This document shows positions 33,763 to 45,341 of a DNA stretch of 64,000 nt, in pieces. Both the position numbers and the translations under genes were made by a program. The stretch lies in assembly GCA_930367215.1 (NCBI GenBank), contig OV884057.1, forward strand, positions 265,006,339-265,070,338. The letters are read 5' to 3'. This stretch comes from Pollenia angustigena. Taxonomy: Eukaryota; Arthropoda; Insecta; Diptera; Polleniidae. Each line of letters starts with the position of its first letter. The first letter of the stretch is position 1. The notes beneath the pieces are model-generated. The model was given only the letters and a program-made list of their open reading frames with translations, was not told the origin of the DNA and ran no database searches.

Positions 33763-36312
33763 CTATAAGCTAGTATCAAATCTACTGTTCTCCGTTGTTA
33801 ATTGTTTACTTGTAATTGATTTTATGTTAGCTCGTCTATAGATGTGATAAACTATAGGTATGCCTGCTTCGTTTTGAATAAAACCATTTCTATCAAGAAA
33901 AATGAATGCTTCAGGTGGGACGAAACCCTCCTGAAGGCTTTTTGATATGTAATCGTCACTAGCATAATAGGGGGCTAAGATTAAATTATTCTCGTTACAT
34001 TTAGTACTCTTTAAAATGTGGTTTCTAATTAAATGGATAATAGAAATGTCAATTCTGCTAACTTGAGCCTTGTTGTAGAATCTTTGATTTGATATGTATT
34101 TTTTGTAATTGCCATTTGCTGATCTGTAAAGTGAGGTACAGCTTCTAAGGCATTTTCTTTCAAAAAGTCTAATATTTTCCATATAAGATGGGGAAATGTT
34201 GTACCAAACTTGGCAGCCATAAGTTAGTATAGGCCTAATTAGGGACTGATACATTAATGACTAAACCCTTGAATTCAGAAATTTTGAATAAAATAATTTT
34301 TTATACATAAAAAAGGCATTTTTAGCCTTGTTTACTTGAAGATTAATGTGGTCATTAAAATAAAGGAACTTATCCAGATGTATACCCAGATACTTTACGA
34401 CTTGTTTATTTGGAATAATAATGTTATTTGTGGACTTCACGTTAAAGGATTTCCAATAACGTCTAATGTTGTTATTGCATTTTCCCACAGGGGGGCGGAA
34501 AAGTATTGTTTCGCATTTATTTAAGTTAATTTTCGTGTGCCAATCTATTGTATATTTTTCAATGATATAAAAATACTTTTGTAATTTATCGTTAATTTTT
34601 TCAATTTTATTATCTGAGTGATAAATTATGATATCATCAGCAAAACCAATGATATTCTCAACTTTGTTCAAGAGTTCGTGTATAAATAAGTTAAAAAGTA
34701 TTGGCGCATTTACAGTGCCCTGTTGAAGACCATTAACAATGATAAATTTTGTTTCACTTATTTTTTTTCCATCAGAAACTTGCAAAGATTTGTTTTTTAG
34801 CATATTATATATCAAGCAAATTAAATGAAATGGAAATCCATAATTCAATAGCTTATAAATTAATCCGGGTATCCACACATTATCAAAGGCTTTCTCAAAA
34901 TCAATTAAGCAAGCCCGTGTTACTAGAGATTTGATAAAATTCCAGTGAACATTTGAAACAAGCAGATGTACTGCATGAATTTTTGAATGATTGTGTTTAA
35001 AACCAAACTGTTTCTCATTTATTAGCTTTTTTTCTTTGCACATATTTATTATGTTGTTATTAATGCAAATTTCAAAAACTTTACTTATGTTTGGGAGTAG
35101 ACTAATTGCTCTCATATTTTTGGGGTTACTGGCGTCTTTGCCTTTTTTAGGTATAACAACAGTTTAGCTATTTTCCATGCATACGGAAAGTATGAATTAT
35201 TTAGCATGTTGTTAAAGAGAGTATTATACACCAGAACAATTTTTTCTGGTGTATTTCTCAAAACAATATTGGGAATATTGTCCAGACCAGCTGACATTTT
35301 TTTTCTTAAATTTTTAAAAATATATACAGTATTTATCGGATATAAGAACATCTCATATAAGAACAAAACGCTTTTAAGAAACATTTTCAAAAACACCATG
35401 TCTTTTTAGTGATTTTTCTAAAAAAAAAGGTTTCATATAAGAAAAACGCTTATAAGAAAAAAACTGATTAAAGAACATTTTTCTTAAACACCAAAACCAC
35501 AAAATGTATAGAAAAAGAATTTATATAAGAAACTTCCGACTACACACAGAGTTTATGTAGTTTGCATGGACAACGCTGTTTCCTGACAGTTTTACAACAA
35601 GAACAAAGTTTTTTTTACTTTTAGTTTTAGATGAGCGAGCTGGTACTGATAAAATAAAAACAAAAGTTAAAATTTTTAAAGAAATACAAAACGGTATAAA
35701 AAGAAGCGAAATTGCAAAAACATCTAAAATAGTGAAAAACTCAAAAGACATAGAAAATAATTATTTAAAAGTTAGAAATGTTCACAAAAAAGAGACAAAA
35801 AACCAAAATATGAAAGTCTTATGGCCATAGCTACTTATATAAGAAATAAGTTTCTTATATAAAATAATTGTATATAAGAAAGAAACGCTTATAAGAAACT
35901 TTTTTCGTGGATTTTTTAAGTTTCTTATATCCGATAAATACTGTAATATTGTATCTTTAGTTATAAAGTAATTATCAGCTAAAGATTCATTCAAATCATT
36001 GGCTTTTTTAAATGCTGGAAACGTGGTAATAGTTGATTCATTGCATTCATATTGATTTTTGTTTTCTAGAAATCTATAGAAAGAATTTTCAACTTGTACA
36101 TGCAAGCTATTATCAATATCTATCTCTTTATGAGAGTGAACTGATTCAAAATAGGCTCCAATAACGTTCAATTTCTGAGTATCATCTTTCACCAGAAAGT
36201 TGCCACTATCTGTTTCCAGATTTTTTATAATTATTAGACTGGCAAATTTTTGCGAATTTCCGCTAATGTAGCAGTTTTTATAGAATTTTTGCCATTCCTT
36301 ATATTTAGGCAC
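33763..36312 (-). pseudogene. Nearly complete Jockey-like LINE reverse transcriptase, interrupted
   Basis: Minus-strand non-LTR reverse transcriptase, read from 36312 down to 33763. N-terminal part (36312-35944): EWQKFYKNCYISGN and KLNVIGAYFESVHS, the linker between endonuclease and RT. A pogo-type element then interrupts it. Next come MSAGLDNIPN (about 35300), RAISLLPNISKVFE, QFGFKHNHS, IDFEKAFDNVW, QQGTVNAPILFNLFI, the catalytic FADD (34633-34644), KYLGIHLD, RPILTYGCQVW, and an unusual C-terminal tail ending at 33763. Apart from the insertion, damage is small: one frameshift near 35163 and an in-frame stop near 34259. Excision leaving one TA would restore the frame across the insertion. The endonuclease and ORF1 are missing, so it is 5'-truncated. 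Its A+T-rich codon use is unlike that of the LINE at 23.8 kb. Clade assignment (Jockey-like) is from motifs only. Confidence 0.92.
35337..35943. mobile_element. pogo/Tigger-type element (607 bp) in the LINE
   Basis: Terminal inverted repeats CAGTATTTATCGGATATAAG flanked by TA on both sides (35335-35336, 35944-35945). Subterminal TATAAGAA words recur. On the + strand the core reads an FKEIQNGIKRSEIAKTSKI-like segment (about 35670-35730), resembling the helix-turn-helix start of pogo/CENP-B-type transposases; it is very short. A second copy in inverted orientation lies at 60414-61011. CAG ends, TA duplication and an HTH remnant support pogo-type assignment. Confidence 0.85.
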
Positions 36313-36319
36313 TTTAAAA

Positions 36320-36880
36320 AAATTTTATGGTTTTGTTTGAAATGTTAAAATTGTTCGCGAATTTTGACATTTTGTATTTTTTAACCGACTAAGCAATTTC
36401 AATTAAATTTTAGGGTTTGTTTCCAAGTTTGCAATTTTTCGCGAATTTTAGCCATGTTTGTGATAGAAGCGATTTCTTTCTTTGATTTTTTGCAGATTTA
36501 ACGGTTTTTTATAACTATTAAGCTTCAGCAAATTTCAGCTGATTTGGCAATTTCTGCCATTCCTTATAATTTTTGGGGATTTTTAATCAATTTTATTTCT
36601 TGTTTGAAATTTTAAAAAAATTTGCGAATTTTCGCTTATTTTGCATAAAACATTTTTTTTTTTTGCTATTTTCCGACAATTTGTTTTTTTTAAACGATTT
36701 CAAATGAATTTTATGGTTTGTTTCCAGGTTTGAAATTTTTCGCGAATTTTAGCCATGCTCGCGAGGAAGCGATTTTTCCCTGTGAATCTTTACAGCTTTA
36801 ACGAATTTAATTAACTATTAGGCTTTGCTATCATACCGCTATCAGCAAATATCCGCTAATTTGGCAATTTTTACTATTTG
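36320..36880. repeat. Degenerate tandem repeats (~290-bp period)
   Basis: GGTTTGTTTCCA, TTTTTCGCGAATTTTAGCCA, AGAAGCGATTT and TTTACAG/TTTGCAG...TTTAACG occur at about 36415-36500 and 36713-36800. A partial further unit with TTTGTTTGAAATG and TTCGCGAATTTT lies at about 36330-36370. Part of the core of element M. Confidence 0.65.
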
Positions 36881-37140
36881 TGAAACATATTTTAATTTTT
36901 AAACACTTTCATTAAATAATTATTTGATGCAAATATTTGTCTAAGTCTGAACGCATGGCAAACATGATTTCATTTATTTTATTTGACACTATTTGCCAAC
37001 TGTTTTAACAAACAAAAATTGTCAAATATTTTAACTTAGTGTGAACATTAAACAAAATATTTTTTTGTTTCACACAGTTTGAAGCAAATATCAGAACAAA
37101 AATTTTTGTCAAATATTTCATTATTCTGAACGTACCTTTA

Positions 37141-37603
37141 GCATCGTCAGGAAATTAAATTAACAAATTTTAATAATAACAAAAAACGATAACAAAATTA
37201 TGAAAAAATTTTGTCATAAATTAAATTCAAAAACCTATTTGTCATAAATTTTTTTTTAAAACCCATATTAACAAAAAATAATAATTTAACTAAAGTTTAA
37301 CTATTCATATAAACTGAAAAAATTTCCTATCTAAATTGTAATTTAGCTGACTGGACAAGACCCGAAAAAACTGGACAATCTAGGCCATGCCAGGCCGTCT
37401 GGCAACCCTATTTATGAATGATGATCGAAAATCTATAAAATAATCAATTTATAAAGCAGTGTTACCAATTTCCTATTATTAGCCATTTTTTTTCTCGTTT
37501 AGCCACGAAAAAATTAATTTGGCCAAATTTTAATTGAACGATGCTACCTAAAAGTTAAAAAATTTTGGAACAAGAAGTATGATAACTTCTGCTAAATTCA
37601 TAA
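37141..37603. other. Unassigned AT-rich DNA
   Basis: Nothing recognised. Confidence 0.5.
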
Positions 37604-37611
37604 ATGCAAAT

Positions 37612-38617
37612 TAGGAATGGGCAAAAAATATCGATAGTTAAAAAAAATAATCGATATATATCGCCGATGTTTAAAATACCGATATATCGATGTATAGATA
37701 TTTAAATACGACTATCGAATTCGATATTTTTTAAAGTCGGTCGATCTTCATTAAAAACTCAAAATTTTAGCCGTTTTTCAAACAATATGTTTTTGAAGAA
37801 TTGGCATCACTGCATGCATCATATGTTTTTTTAAACTAACCCAGGAAAAACTTTTTGATTTTTAGTAATAGGTGGTAGTTATTTCATACATTACCTGGTA
37901 AGTAGTTGTCATTACAATTGTCATTATTCTGAAAACTTCAATAAGTACTTACTAGTAATGACCTCAGCAACTACTTATTACTTCTGTTATTTTCACTACT
38001 GAATATTTGCTTACTGGTAACGTACTCAATAACTACTTATTAGGTCTATTAACTAGTGATTTTTTGGCTTCTGGTAAGTTTATTGTAAGTACTTACAATT
38101 CAACTTACTTGTAGTTAAATAATAACTAGGTATTTTTTGACTTCTAGTAAGTGTATTTTGTAAGTACTGAATTCTGTGGACACCTCGAACAAAAATAAGT
38201 AGTTATTCAGCCGAAAAATAAGTAGTGTTTATTTTCTCCAACATTATTTGCTAACTTACCAGGTAAGTAAAGTTTTTGCTGGGAATATAAAGATCTAAAA
38301 TGATTGGCATTTATAAGAAGGAGAATTAAAATAAAAGCGGGGAGACTACTAGAGAAGAAGTAATCAGCGAAATAGGTTCATTATCTGCGTTGTTTGATAT
38401 AATGATACTAATGATACTATATCAAAATATCTAAGTTTATATCTTCAGAGTTTTGAAATAATTTTGTGCAAACACATGTATAAAATATTTTAATTTAGTA
38501 ATAGTTTCAGCAAAATGCGTTCGATATATCGATATTTTTGAAATAATATATATCGATACTCTTAAAAAATATCGATTCGATATATATCGATGTATTTTTT
38601 CAATTTGCCCATCCCTA
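37612..38617. mobile_element. hAT-type element with TATCGATA arrays, exact 8-bp duplication
   Basis: Ends are TAGGAATGGGCAAA (37612) and, inverted, TAGGGATGGGCAAA (38617). Both are flanked by ATGCAAAT (37604-37611, 38618-38625), fitting nTnnnnAn. Subterminal blocks at both edges consist of repeated ATCGATATATATCG-type palindromes (37630-37740, 38515-38595). No transposase. Another MITE is inserted at 37840-38283. Removing it leaves an element of about 560 bp. Confidence 0.92.
37840..38283. mobile_element. Nested TIR MITE with CCCAGCAAAAACTTT-type ends
   Basis: CCCAGGAAAAACTTTTTG at the left and, inverted, CCCAGCAAAAACTTTACTTA at the right (444 bp). The interior repeats TAAGTACTTAC and AACTACTTATTA words in several irregular units. 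Target duplication not clear. It lies inside the hAT element at 37612-38617. Confidence 0.75.
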
Positions 38618-38625
38618 ATGCAAAT

Positions 38626-39314
38626 GAAGTTAACGAATTAATTTTGTTATTAAAAACTCAAGAATACACTTTTTAATATCTTTTATTAATATTTATGCCT
38701 TTTTTGTATTTAAATCTCGAATAAGAAGTCTACAAGTAACACTGTATTGAAAAGTGTATTAAGTTGTTTCCTATCAAGATGCCACATAGTGCATTCATTT
38801 ATTTTCTTCTTTTTATTTGTGTAGCACAAAGTCTACTTCCCGCTAAGCCCTTTATCGTTAGAGACACCAATAAATTTTAAAAACAAAAAAAAGAAAAAAA
38901 AGAACAGCTAATTTATTTATTCTTTGTTTTTTAATATTTAAAGATATTTTGCCATGAAAAATAATCAAGTACGAAAGTATTTACGACTGACGGGGGATAA
39001 ACCTACAAAACAGGTGAATATATAATAAGATCGGTTAAAGCATTATCATAAACCATTTTAATTTATTTCTTATTAAATTCTATGAATTTTCTACACTTTA
39101 ACATGTATTCAAATCGTAGATCATAGATATTCATGACGAAAAGAAAATAAATGTATAAAAAAGCCACTAACAATTGCAATAAACATTAAAACTAAAATAA
39201 TACTTGTTTACACTAAGTATTAAATATTATATGTGCAAGTTCATATTTTCTTATATATTCGTATGGCTTTATGTATGTATGAATGTGAATAAACATGAAT
39301 ATGCATCTATGCAT
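38626..39314. other. Unassigned AT-rich DNA
   Basis: No gene or repeat recognised. Confidence 0.5.
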
Positions 39315-39462
39315 CAGAGTTGCCAGTGATTTCCAAAAGTTGTCTGTACAAAGTCCATTCTTTCCGTTATTTCCACACTTTACAGCTTTCCAATTAAAAA
39401 CAATAAATTCAACAACAATAAAAAATTAAATACATATACAAATACGGCTTCTGGCAACACTG
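39315..39462. mobile_element. Very short hAT-like MITE (148 bp)
   Basis: CAGAGTTGCCAG at the left and, inverted, CAGTGTTGCCAG at the right (11 of 12 match). These ends resemble those of the hAT element at 10966-12107. The 8-bp flanks do not match, so the call rests only on the ends. Confidence 0.55.
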
Positions 39463-40014
39463 GTACTCGTGTGTATAAACTACCAGCGTTACATTGCTAG
39501 TCGCTTACTAATATTCGTAAGAAGTTATGGCGTGTAATAATGTAAATTATTTATACCCACCACTGGAGTTGGAAATTATGAAAACAGAAATATATTTATA
39601 TTTATTTTTTAATGCTAATTTTTTTCTTTAAATTCTCGCAATAAAGTACAACTAAATCTTGTTGCGATTGAAAGTACATTGAGTTAAATTGAAAACAGAA
39701 AATGTGTTAAAATTTATTTCTTATCGCCTTGTTTCAACAAAGAAACTTATTTTTTATTCCTTCGTTTCTGTTCTCGCTTTTAAAAAGTTAAAGTCGAAAA
39801 GCGACATGACGGCAGGCAGCATTGAGAAGTTCCGCACGCATTAAAATGCTTTTATAGAATTAAAACAAAGCGATTATTTGCATTGATTAAATATCCCTAT
39901 ACGGATATGTACTAAAATTGCCCTGCTAACAAGTGATGAAAAAAATTCTTAGAGCTGTAAATAAAGCATCTTTAAATTTCAATATTTCCAAGATCCACAT
40001 ATTAAGTCTGTGCA
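39463..40014. other. Unassigned AT-rich DNA
   Basis: TATACCCACCACTGG at about 39552 may be a scrap of a family A/B end. Otherwise nothing recognised. Confidence 0.4.
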
Positions 40015-40125
40015 ACTTTTTAAGACACACCCACTGCTCCACTCCCGCCCACACTTTGTCGGATGTTGTCAATTGATAACAAAGATGCTTGTACCTAATT
40101 TGGAAACTGTGGCTGTTGCCATTTT
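40015..40125 (-). repeat. Family A fragment, reverse
   Basis: CCCGCCCACACTTTGT and GTACCTAATTTGGAAACT are the reverse of the family A core at about 3850-3930. Confidence 0.65.
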
Positions 40126-40455
40126 TTAGTATTGGGCAAAATCTTTCATTTATGTGAATCTTTCAGAAAGGTTAAGTGAATTAATTCATTCTTTTCTTTC
40201 ACCTTTCTAAATCACAAACTGCTTTCAGAATGAAGTGTCAAGTTCGTTTGAGGAATGATTAAATTGATATTTTTAAAACAAAAAGGTATTTTTATAGTTA
40301 ATGGAAATAAGATTTAAAGTTAAAGAGTTGTTTTAGAAAAATGTAAGTATAAAATAAGCACACATTTAGTCTATTTATGTATGTATGTATGTAAAAGTTT
40401 AGTTTGCTCTTATTTTCATTCGCTAAAAATGTTAAAAAAACTTAATTTCAATAAC

Positions 40456-41034
40456 AGTTCAATAGAAAGGAAAAAGCATAACAAACAAGATAGACACAAA
40501 ACAGAATATGAAAGAATACAAGATGAAACCGAAAGATGAAAGAAATGAAAAGAAAATACGGAAATACGGAATAAATGATGAGTTATAAGTAAATCCCATA
40601 ATGCTACAAAAAACACTCCTCCATTTGGAAATTTCAACATCTAATATCATTTTCGTAATCAGCGACCCCAACAACCTTTAAGTAACGAGTTTCAAGCAAA
40701 TTGGATCATGTTACAGAAAAGAGTCAGCCATATTGGATTTACCATTATGAATTTTCAAAATCTAAGAACAGATTCTTAATCTCCAATCCAAAAAACTTCC
40801 GGATAATTAGTTTCAAGCCATAAAAGCAATCAGATGTATCAAAATCGACTTAGTAAATAGTAAATAAGATCAATTACAAAAAATTGTGTTTCATCGGGTA
40901 GTGTAAATTGGCTATTCAATAAAAGTTCAATAGAAAGGAAAAAGCATAACAAACAAGATAGACACAAAACAGAATATGAAAGAATACAAGATGAAACCGA
41001 AAGATGAAAGAAATGAAAAGAAAATACGGAAATA
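40456..41034 (+). repeat. Exact 111-bp direct repeat pair
   Basis: 40456-40566 and 40924-41034 are identical as far as I can read, start AGTTCAATAGAAAGGAAA and end ATACGGAAATA, and are 468 bp apart (start to start). The intervening DNA includes TTTCAAGCAAATTGGATC and CAGCCATATTGGATTTACC. The minus-strand frames at 40416-40674 come from the purine-rich repeat. The copies could be a local duplication or short terminal direct repeats of an element. Confidence 0.75.
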
Positions 41035-41149
41035 TTTCATTCTTTCACTTAAGTGAATTATTCAGTTGAAGTAATTCATTCAAGAACGACACAAGCCTAC
41101 ATTTTTCAGAAAAACAGAAAAAAATAGAGCAAAACAAATAATACTAACA

Positions 41150-41440
41150 AGGGATTTATGGGTAAAATTAGGGGCACTCGTGGGTTTTTGCTCATATCTC
41201 AGCCATTTGTGAACCGTTTAATCCGAATAGCAAAATTGAACGGCACACATGTGAAATAAATGTGTATCAACCAAATCCCCATAATTTTTAGGGTCTTCGC
41301 GAAACACATTTCAACAGACAGACGAACATTGTTAAATCAACTTCGCTACTCATAAACACCCAAAAAACATTTTATTTATAAGTGTAAAACATCAATATTC
41401 CAAATTTACATATGCAATTCCACCTGTTGTGAAGGGTATA
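41150..41440 (-). repeat. Divergent family A fragment, reverse
   Basis: AGGGATTTATGGGTAAAATT, CATATCTCAGCCATTTGTG, AGACAGACGAACATTG and GTGAAGGGTATAAA correspond to the family A head in reverse. It ends 17 bp before the hAT element. Confidence 0.65.
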
Positions 41441-41749
41441 AACAATGCACTTGTATACAGTGATGACAATAGTAGGGAATTTTCCCTTTTTGTAGGGATT
41501 TTGTCCGAAAATTTCAAGCGAAGGGATTTTTATTTTATTTTTATGTAGGGAATTTTCAAAATATTATCTCATTTTAATATATTGTCTAAAAAAACGTAAA
41601 TATTCGTCTTATTTTGATTTAAAAATAAAATTTTTTAATATACAATTAAAAAAGTGTGGTATATTTTAGCAGGAACCCTATACTATGAGTCCTAATAGCC
41701 TGGCAATCTTCCACAATTGCCAAAGCCATGTATCCGAAAATTCGTTGCG

Positions 41750-41855
41750 ACGAATATCCGCGTTCACATTTGCGATTTATTCACTTATTTTTGCTTTTTG
41801 CATTCGCAGTCACATTCGCTAAAATGTATGCGAATATTAAAAGCGAATATCTAAT
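41750..41855 (-). repeat. Family U repeat (U2)
   Basis: CATTCGCTAAAATGTATGCG is the reverse of the sequence at about 28030-28055, with continuing similarity through GCATTCGCAGTCAC. Confidence 0.55.
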
Positions 41856-42288
41856 GAATTTGTACTTAGAAATTAATATGTAAAAAAAACAATCACACCT
41901 TTTTAACTAAGAGAAATAAAACAATACCATTTCAAATTTTTTAAAAAATTTGAATGAAAAATTTTAAGGAAAAGGAAGGATTTATCTTTAAGGAATTTGA
42001 AGAAAATATTTTTTTTTAAATATACAGAGCCTTCTCTTTTAGTTGGTAGCAAGTTTGTTAAAAATTACACTGATCAACAAGGTTTTTGCCACACGGATTC
42101 TGTATGCTAATTTTTACTATTCTATAAACCCTCACTGCAAAACACAAACTAATTTGTCACGCACAGATTTGTTGTGACACCCTTTATGATTTTACCTTAT
42201 TTTCCGTTAATACTACTGTACGTACGGTTTAATTGCATCAAGTTTTTTCTTAAAAAAGTTAAATATTTTGAGTGTCGAGCCCACCAGA

Positions 42289-42798
42289 GTACTTTTACCA
42301 CCACTACATACTAAACTAGGTTTAACAAATCATTTTGTCAAAGCCGTGTTTCGCAACGGCTCATGTTTAACGTACTTGAGAGAAAAGTTTCATAAAGTTA
42401 GTGACGCAAAAATATAGGAAGGAATTTTTGTCGCAACTCAGATCAAGGAATTGTGTTAGGATAACATATTCGAAGAAAAGTTAAGTTTGTTAGAGAAATC
42501 TGCTTGAAAAAGTTTTAAAAATGTCGTACAAAATTTTTTGGTTAACCACAAAACAATTAAGTGAAAAAATCTGATAGGAGAACTACTTATGACTTAATAT
42601 GTATTATGCCACTCAAAATACACTTTCTTTCCTGATAACCTAGGAGCTGTTAGCGACGAACACGGCGAAATGTTCCATCAGGATATTTCCGGTATGGAAA
42701 AACGATACCAGGGCAATTGGGGTCTTCGAATGTTGGCAGACTATTGTTGGACACTTGCAAGAGACCAGCCTTACGTCAAATACTCCAGAAAATCATAG
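42289..42798 (+). pseudogene. Decayed transposon protein with SDEHGE / FHQDI motifs
   Basis: One reading frame runs from about 42289 to a stop at 42796-42798 (169 codons), broken by six internal stop codons but with no frameshift. Read through, it contains VLLPPLHTKLGL, NHFVKAV, YLREKF, a region of charged residues, then FFPDNLGAVSDEHGE, MFHQDI, MEKRYQGNWG and MLADYCWTLARD near the C-terminus. This order matches a family of uncharacterised, often transposon-associated proteins common in arthropod genomes (sometimes annotated Cc8L18.2-like). The match is from memory; the molecular activity is not known to me. The stops are mostly single-base changes, suggesting slow decay after insertion. The N-terminal portion is not recognisable. 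It is the only substantial coding remnant inside the hAT-type ends. Confidence 0.78.
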
Positions 42799-43412
42799 AT
42801 TTTAGTTTTAGTTTTAAAAAACACATTATCACGTATAATTGTATTTAAAGTATCAGTATATTTTATGAAATATAAAATTCATGTCAAAAGAAAAACTATG
42901 GTTGTCAAATTTTCTAAATCTGTTTTCCATTCATTTTTGTCAATCAGTGTTATTTAAAAAAGACCTTGAGCTTAACTAATTATTTACATTAAAAAGAAAT
43001 ATTTAAAATAAGTATTCTTGAAAAATATTAAGCTCTTTAAAAAGGACAAAAGATGAGAAAATGAAAAATCAAATACGAATTTTGACTATGTTTTGTCTCT
43101 AAATTAAATGATATATAGAGGCGTTTCTGTCAAAAAGAAAAAATTTTAAATTGTCACACAGTGTAATTTTTGAAATGGAATCTTTATATGCGTGTGTATG
43201 GCATTTAAATATTTATTTTGGTTTTTTTTTTGTTGTTTATAAATGCTTTTCTTATAATATTTACAAAATGTTAACGAAATATGTATTAGTTTGTCTGTTG
43301 CTAAAAACAAAAAATTTTTTACTTAGGGAAAATTTGTTTTTTGAAAAAAAAGGATTTTTTTTTAGACACGTAGGGATTTTTTGAAATTTCTCCTGGCATC
43401 ACTGCTTGTAAA

Positions 43413-45341
43413 TATGTATAAGCAAACTGTAAACAACTTAGACCCTGGATATTTTTTTACAATTTCAAAAAAAAAACTTTAAGCTTCAGCTTAAATGCTT
43501 AAACTACTTTAACGTTTTAATAAGACGTTTTAATCGATATCACATTTTGGACAAATTTTTGAAACAATTTTCATTGGATGAACTGATGAAAAATATTTAA
43601 CCAAAAGTTAAACTTTAGTCAGACCACGTATTAAATGTTCCAAAATTTTTATTTTTTATTTCCAATGGTTTCTTAAAATTACATATTTTTATCTAAAAGA
43701 AGTTAATTTTCGAAAATTAATTATATAAAGTTCTTCTATTTTTCATTTTTTATCTCTAAACTTTTGGCACATTTAATGAAAGGTCGCCTGTTTGAATTTA
43801 TAAAAAAATGAAAAACAAAAAAATTTATTACATTTTGATAATGGCGTTTTGTACATTTTATCTGCAGTTTGAATAAAATTAATGGCGATCTCATACGTGT
43901 GCTGGAACTTTTGTAGAGTATAAATAAAACATTCGTCTCATAAATCAAATGTGGAGTAGTTTTTACTTAAAACGAGAGTGATTACAAAAAAGATCACCTG
44001 CTGCAAACGAAATGCTGTTCGTCACTATTAACAGAACTTAGAAACGCCCTTCATTTAGAAGGGGATATTATAAATTACAAATACACCCGATTTTCTAGTA
44101 TTAAGCCACCGGTGGAGGCACAACGTCTTGCAGAAAAGGCTTAAGGTTTTGCAAGGAAATCAAGAGCAGTCTTTTAACGAAATTGCCCAACAACTTATCT
44201 TTGTCTGTGTAAGACATTGAATTGCGAGATATTGAAATGATTCGATATCATCATATACGGTTAAAAAGTTCGCCTAATGGACCATAAATGTAAAGTTGAT
44301 AGGGGTTTCCTCTAACTAATTGAACATTTTTTCATTAATAATGGTCTTGTAAACAAAATATATTCTTATTATTTATTCCTTTTAAATGATATAAATATGA
44401 TCTTAGTCCAACTATTTGGTTGCCGTGATCATCATTAAAAAGATTATTTGTGCAACGGGAAAGTGTTAAAATTTTCTGAATTAAAAAAAATATTAAAGGT
44501 TTTCATGATATCGGTTAAAAGTCTCGCAATCTGTGCAAACTGTGCATTTTTACGCCCTCGCAAAGGAACTGTCAAGAATTGTAAGAGAATTCATTAAAAA
44601 AAATTTATTTTTTAAAGGTGTCCGGTATATACATCAGTACTGACTAGTCAGCTGTGTTCGATTTATGACACTGATCTGTAAAGAGTATAAGAGTAAACAG
44701 CTCAGATATATGTTTTATCAACCATAAAATTCATAGGTTAAAGAAGGATGCAAAATCACACGTACACAAAAGTTTAGTTCATTTTTTTCCATTGGCCTTA
44801 AGAAAGTGATATAAATTTTGTTCTACGCGATGATGGATATTCGCATCAGCAATGCCAGTCAAATGACTGTCACTGTTCTTGTAGGGTACTAGAGAGTTAT
44901 AAATTCGACTGCTTTCTTAGCATTAAGAACAATGAACAGTGGACAAGAGAATGTGAGATTAATGCTGATGTTCCACAAGAAAAAGTTCTGGAATATTAAT
45001 TTGCAATAAAACTCTGATTTGCTTACATGCAGTAAACTGACGGATAGTCTTTCGATCTTTATAGGAATGGCGGGAACGTACAAAATAAACTGACTTTTTT
45101 CTCATTTGCAGTTCAAATGACATCCCGCGAGAAGAATTCCATCAACTTAAAGACTATTTTTGTCTAGTGGAAGCCTGGTTTAAGCTCAGTAGAGGAAACT
45201 TTTGACACTTTACAATATTATTATACCCCAGTTTTGTATCGTTACCTAAAATGCAAAAGGCTCTAAATAACCAAAAATTCAAAATCAACATTTTTATTGA
45301 TTCTAATGTATTGAAGTAACACAATCTAATCTTTTAATTAA
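43413..45341. other. Unassigned DNA
   Basis: AT-rich with slightly more complex segments at 44000-44230 and 44500-45210. No protein family could be recognised in any frame. Possibly old transposon remains. Confidence 0.45.

Larger units (their letters stand above)
33241..37140. mobile_element. TIR element M, host to LINE and pogo insertions
   Basis: TAAGGAACGTTCAGACTGAT at the left and, inverted, TAAAGGTACGTTCAGAATAA at the right. Inner flanks on both sides repeat CAAATATTT and GTGAACA words, consistent with subterminal sites. The core contains degenerate tandem repeats (33470-33570, 36320-36880). A minus-strand LINE and a pogo-type element later inserted. Without them it would be about 0.8-1.3 kb. 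Superfamily not assigned. Confidence 0.65.
41458..43404 (+). mobile_element. hAT-type element (1,947 bp) with a decayed coding region
   Basis: Ends are CAGTGATGACA (41458) and, inverted, CAGTGATGCCA (43404). Flanks are CTTGTATA (41450-41457) and CTTGTAAA (43405-43412), an 8-bp duplication with one change. Subterminal AGTAGGGAATTTTCCC-type motifs link it to the hAT element at 10966. The interior contains a reverse family U segment (about 41750-41855) and a decayed + strand coding region at 42289-42798. Confidence 0.88.

Noticed and set aside
33763..36312. Treating the minus-strand reverse transcriptase as an active gene
   Set aside because: It lacks the endonuclease, has a stop and a frameshift and is split by a transposon.
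37802..37811. Solo hAT end (GGCATCACTG)
   Set aside because: No matching partner end or duplication nearby; a 10-mer alone is insufficient.
44000..45210. Possible Tc1/mariner transposase relic
   Set aside because: Composition looks somewhat coding-like, but no motif order of a known transposase could be read in any frame.
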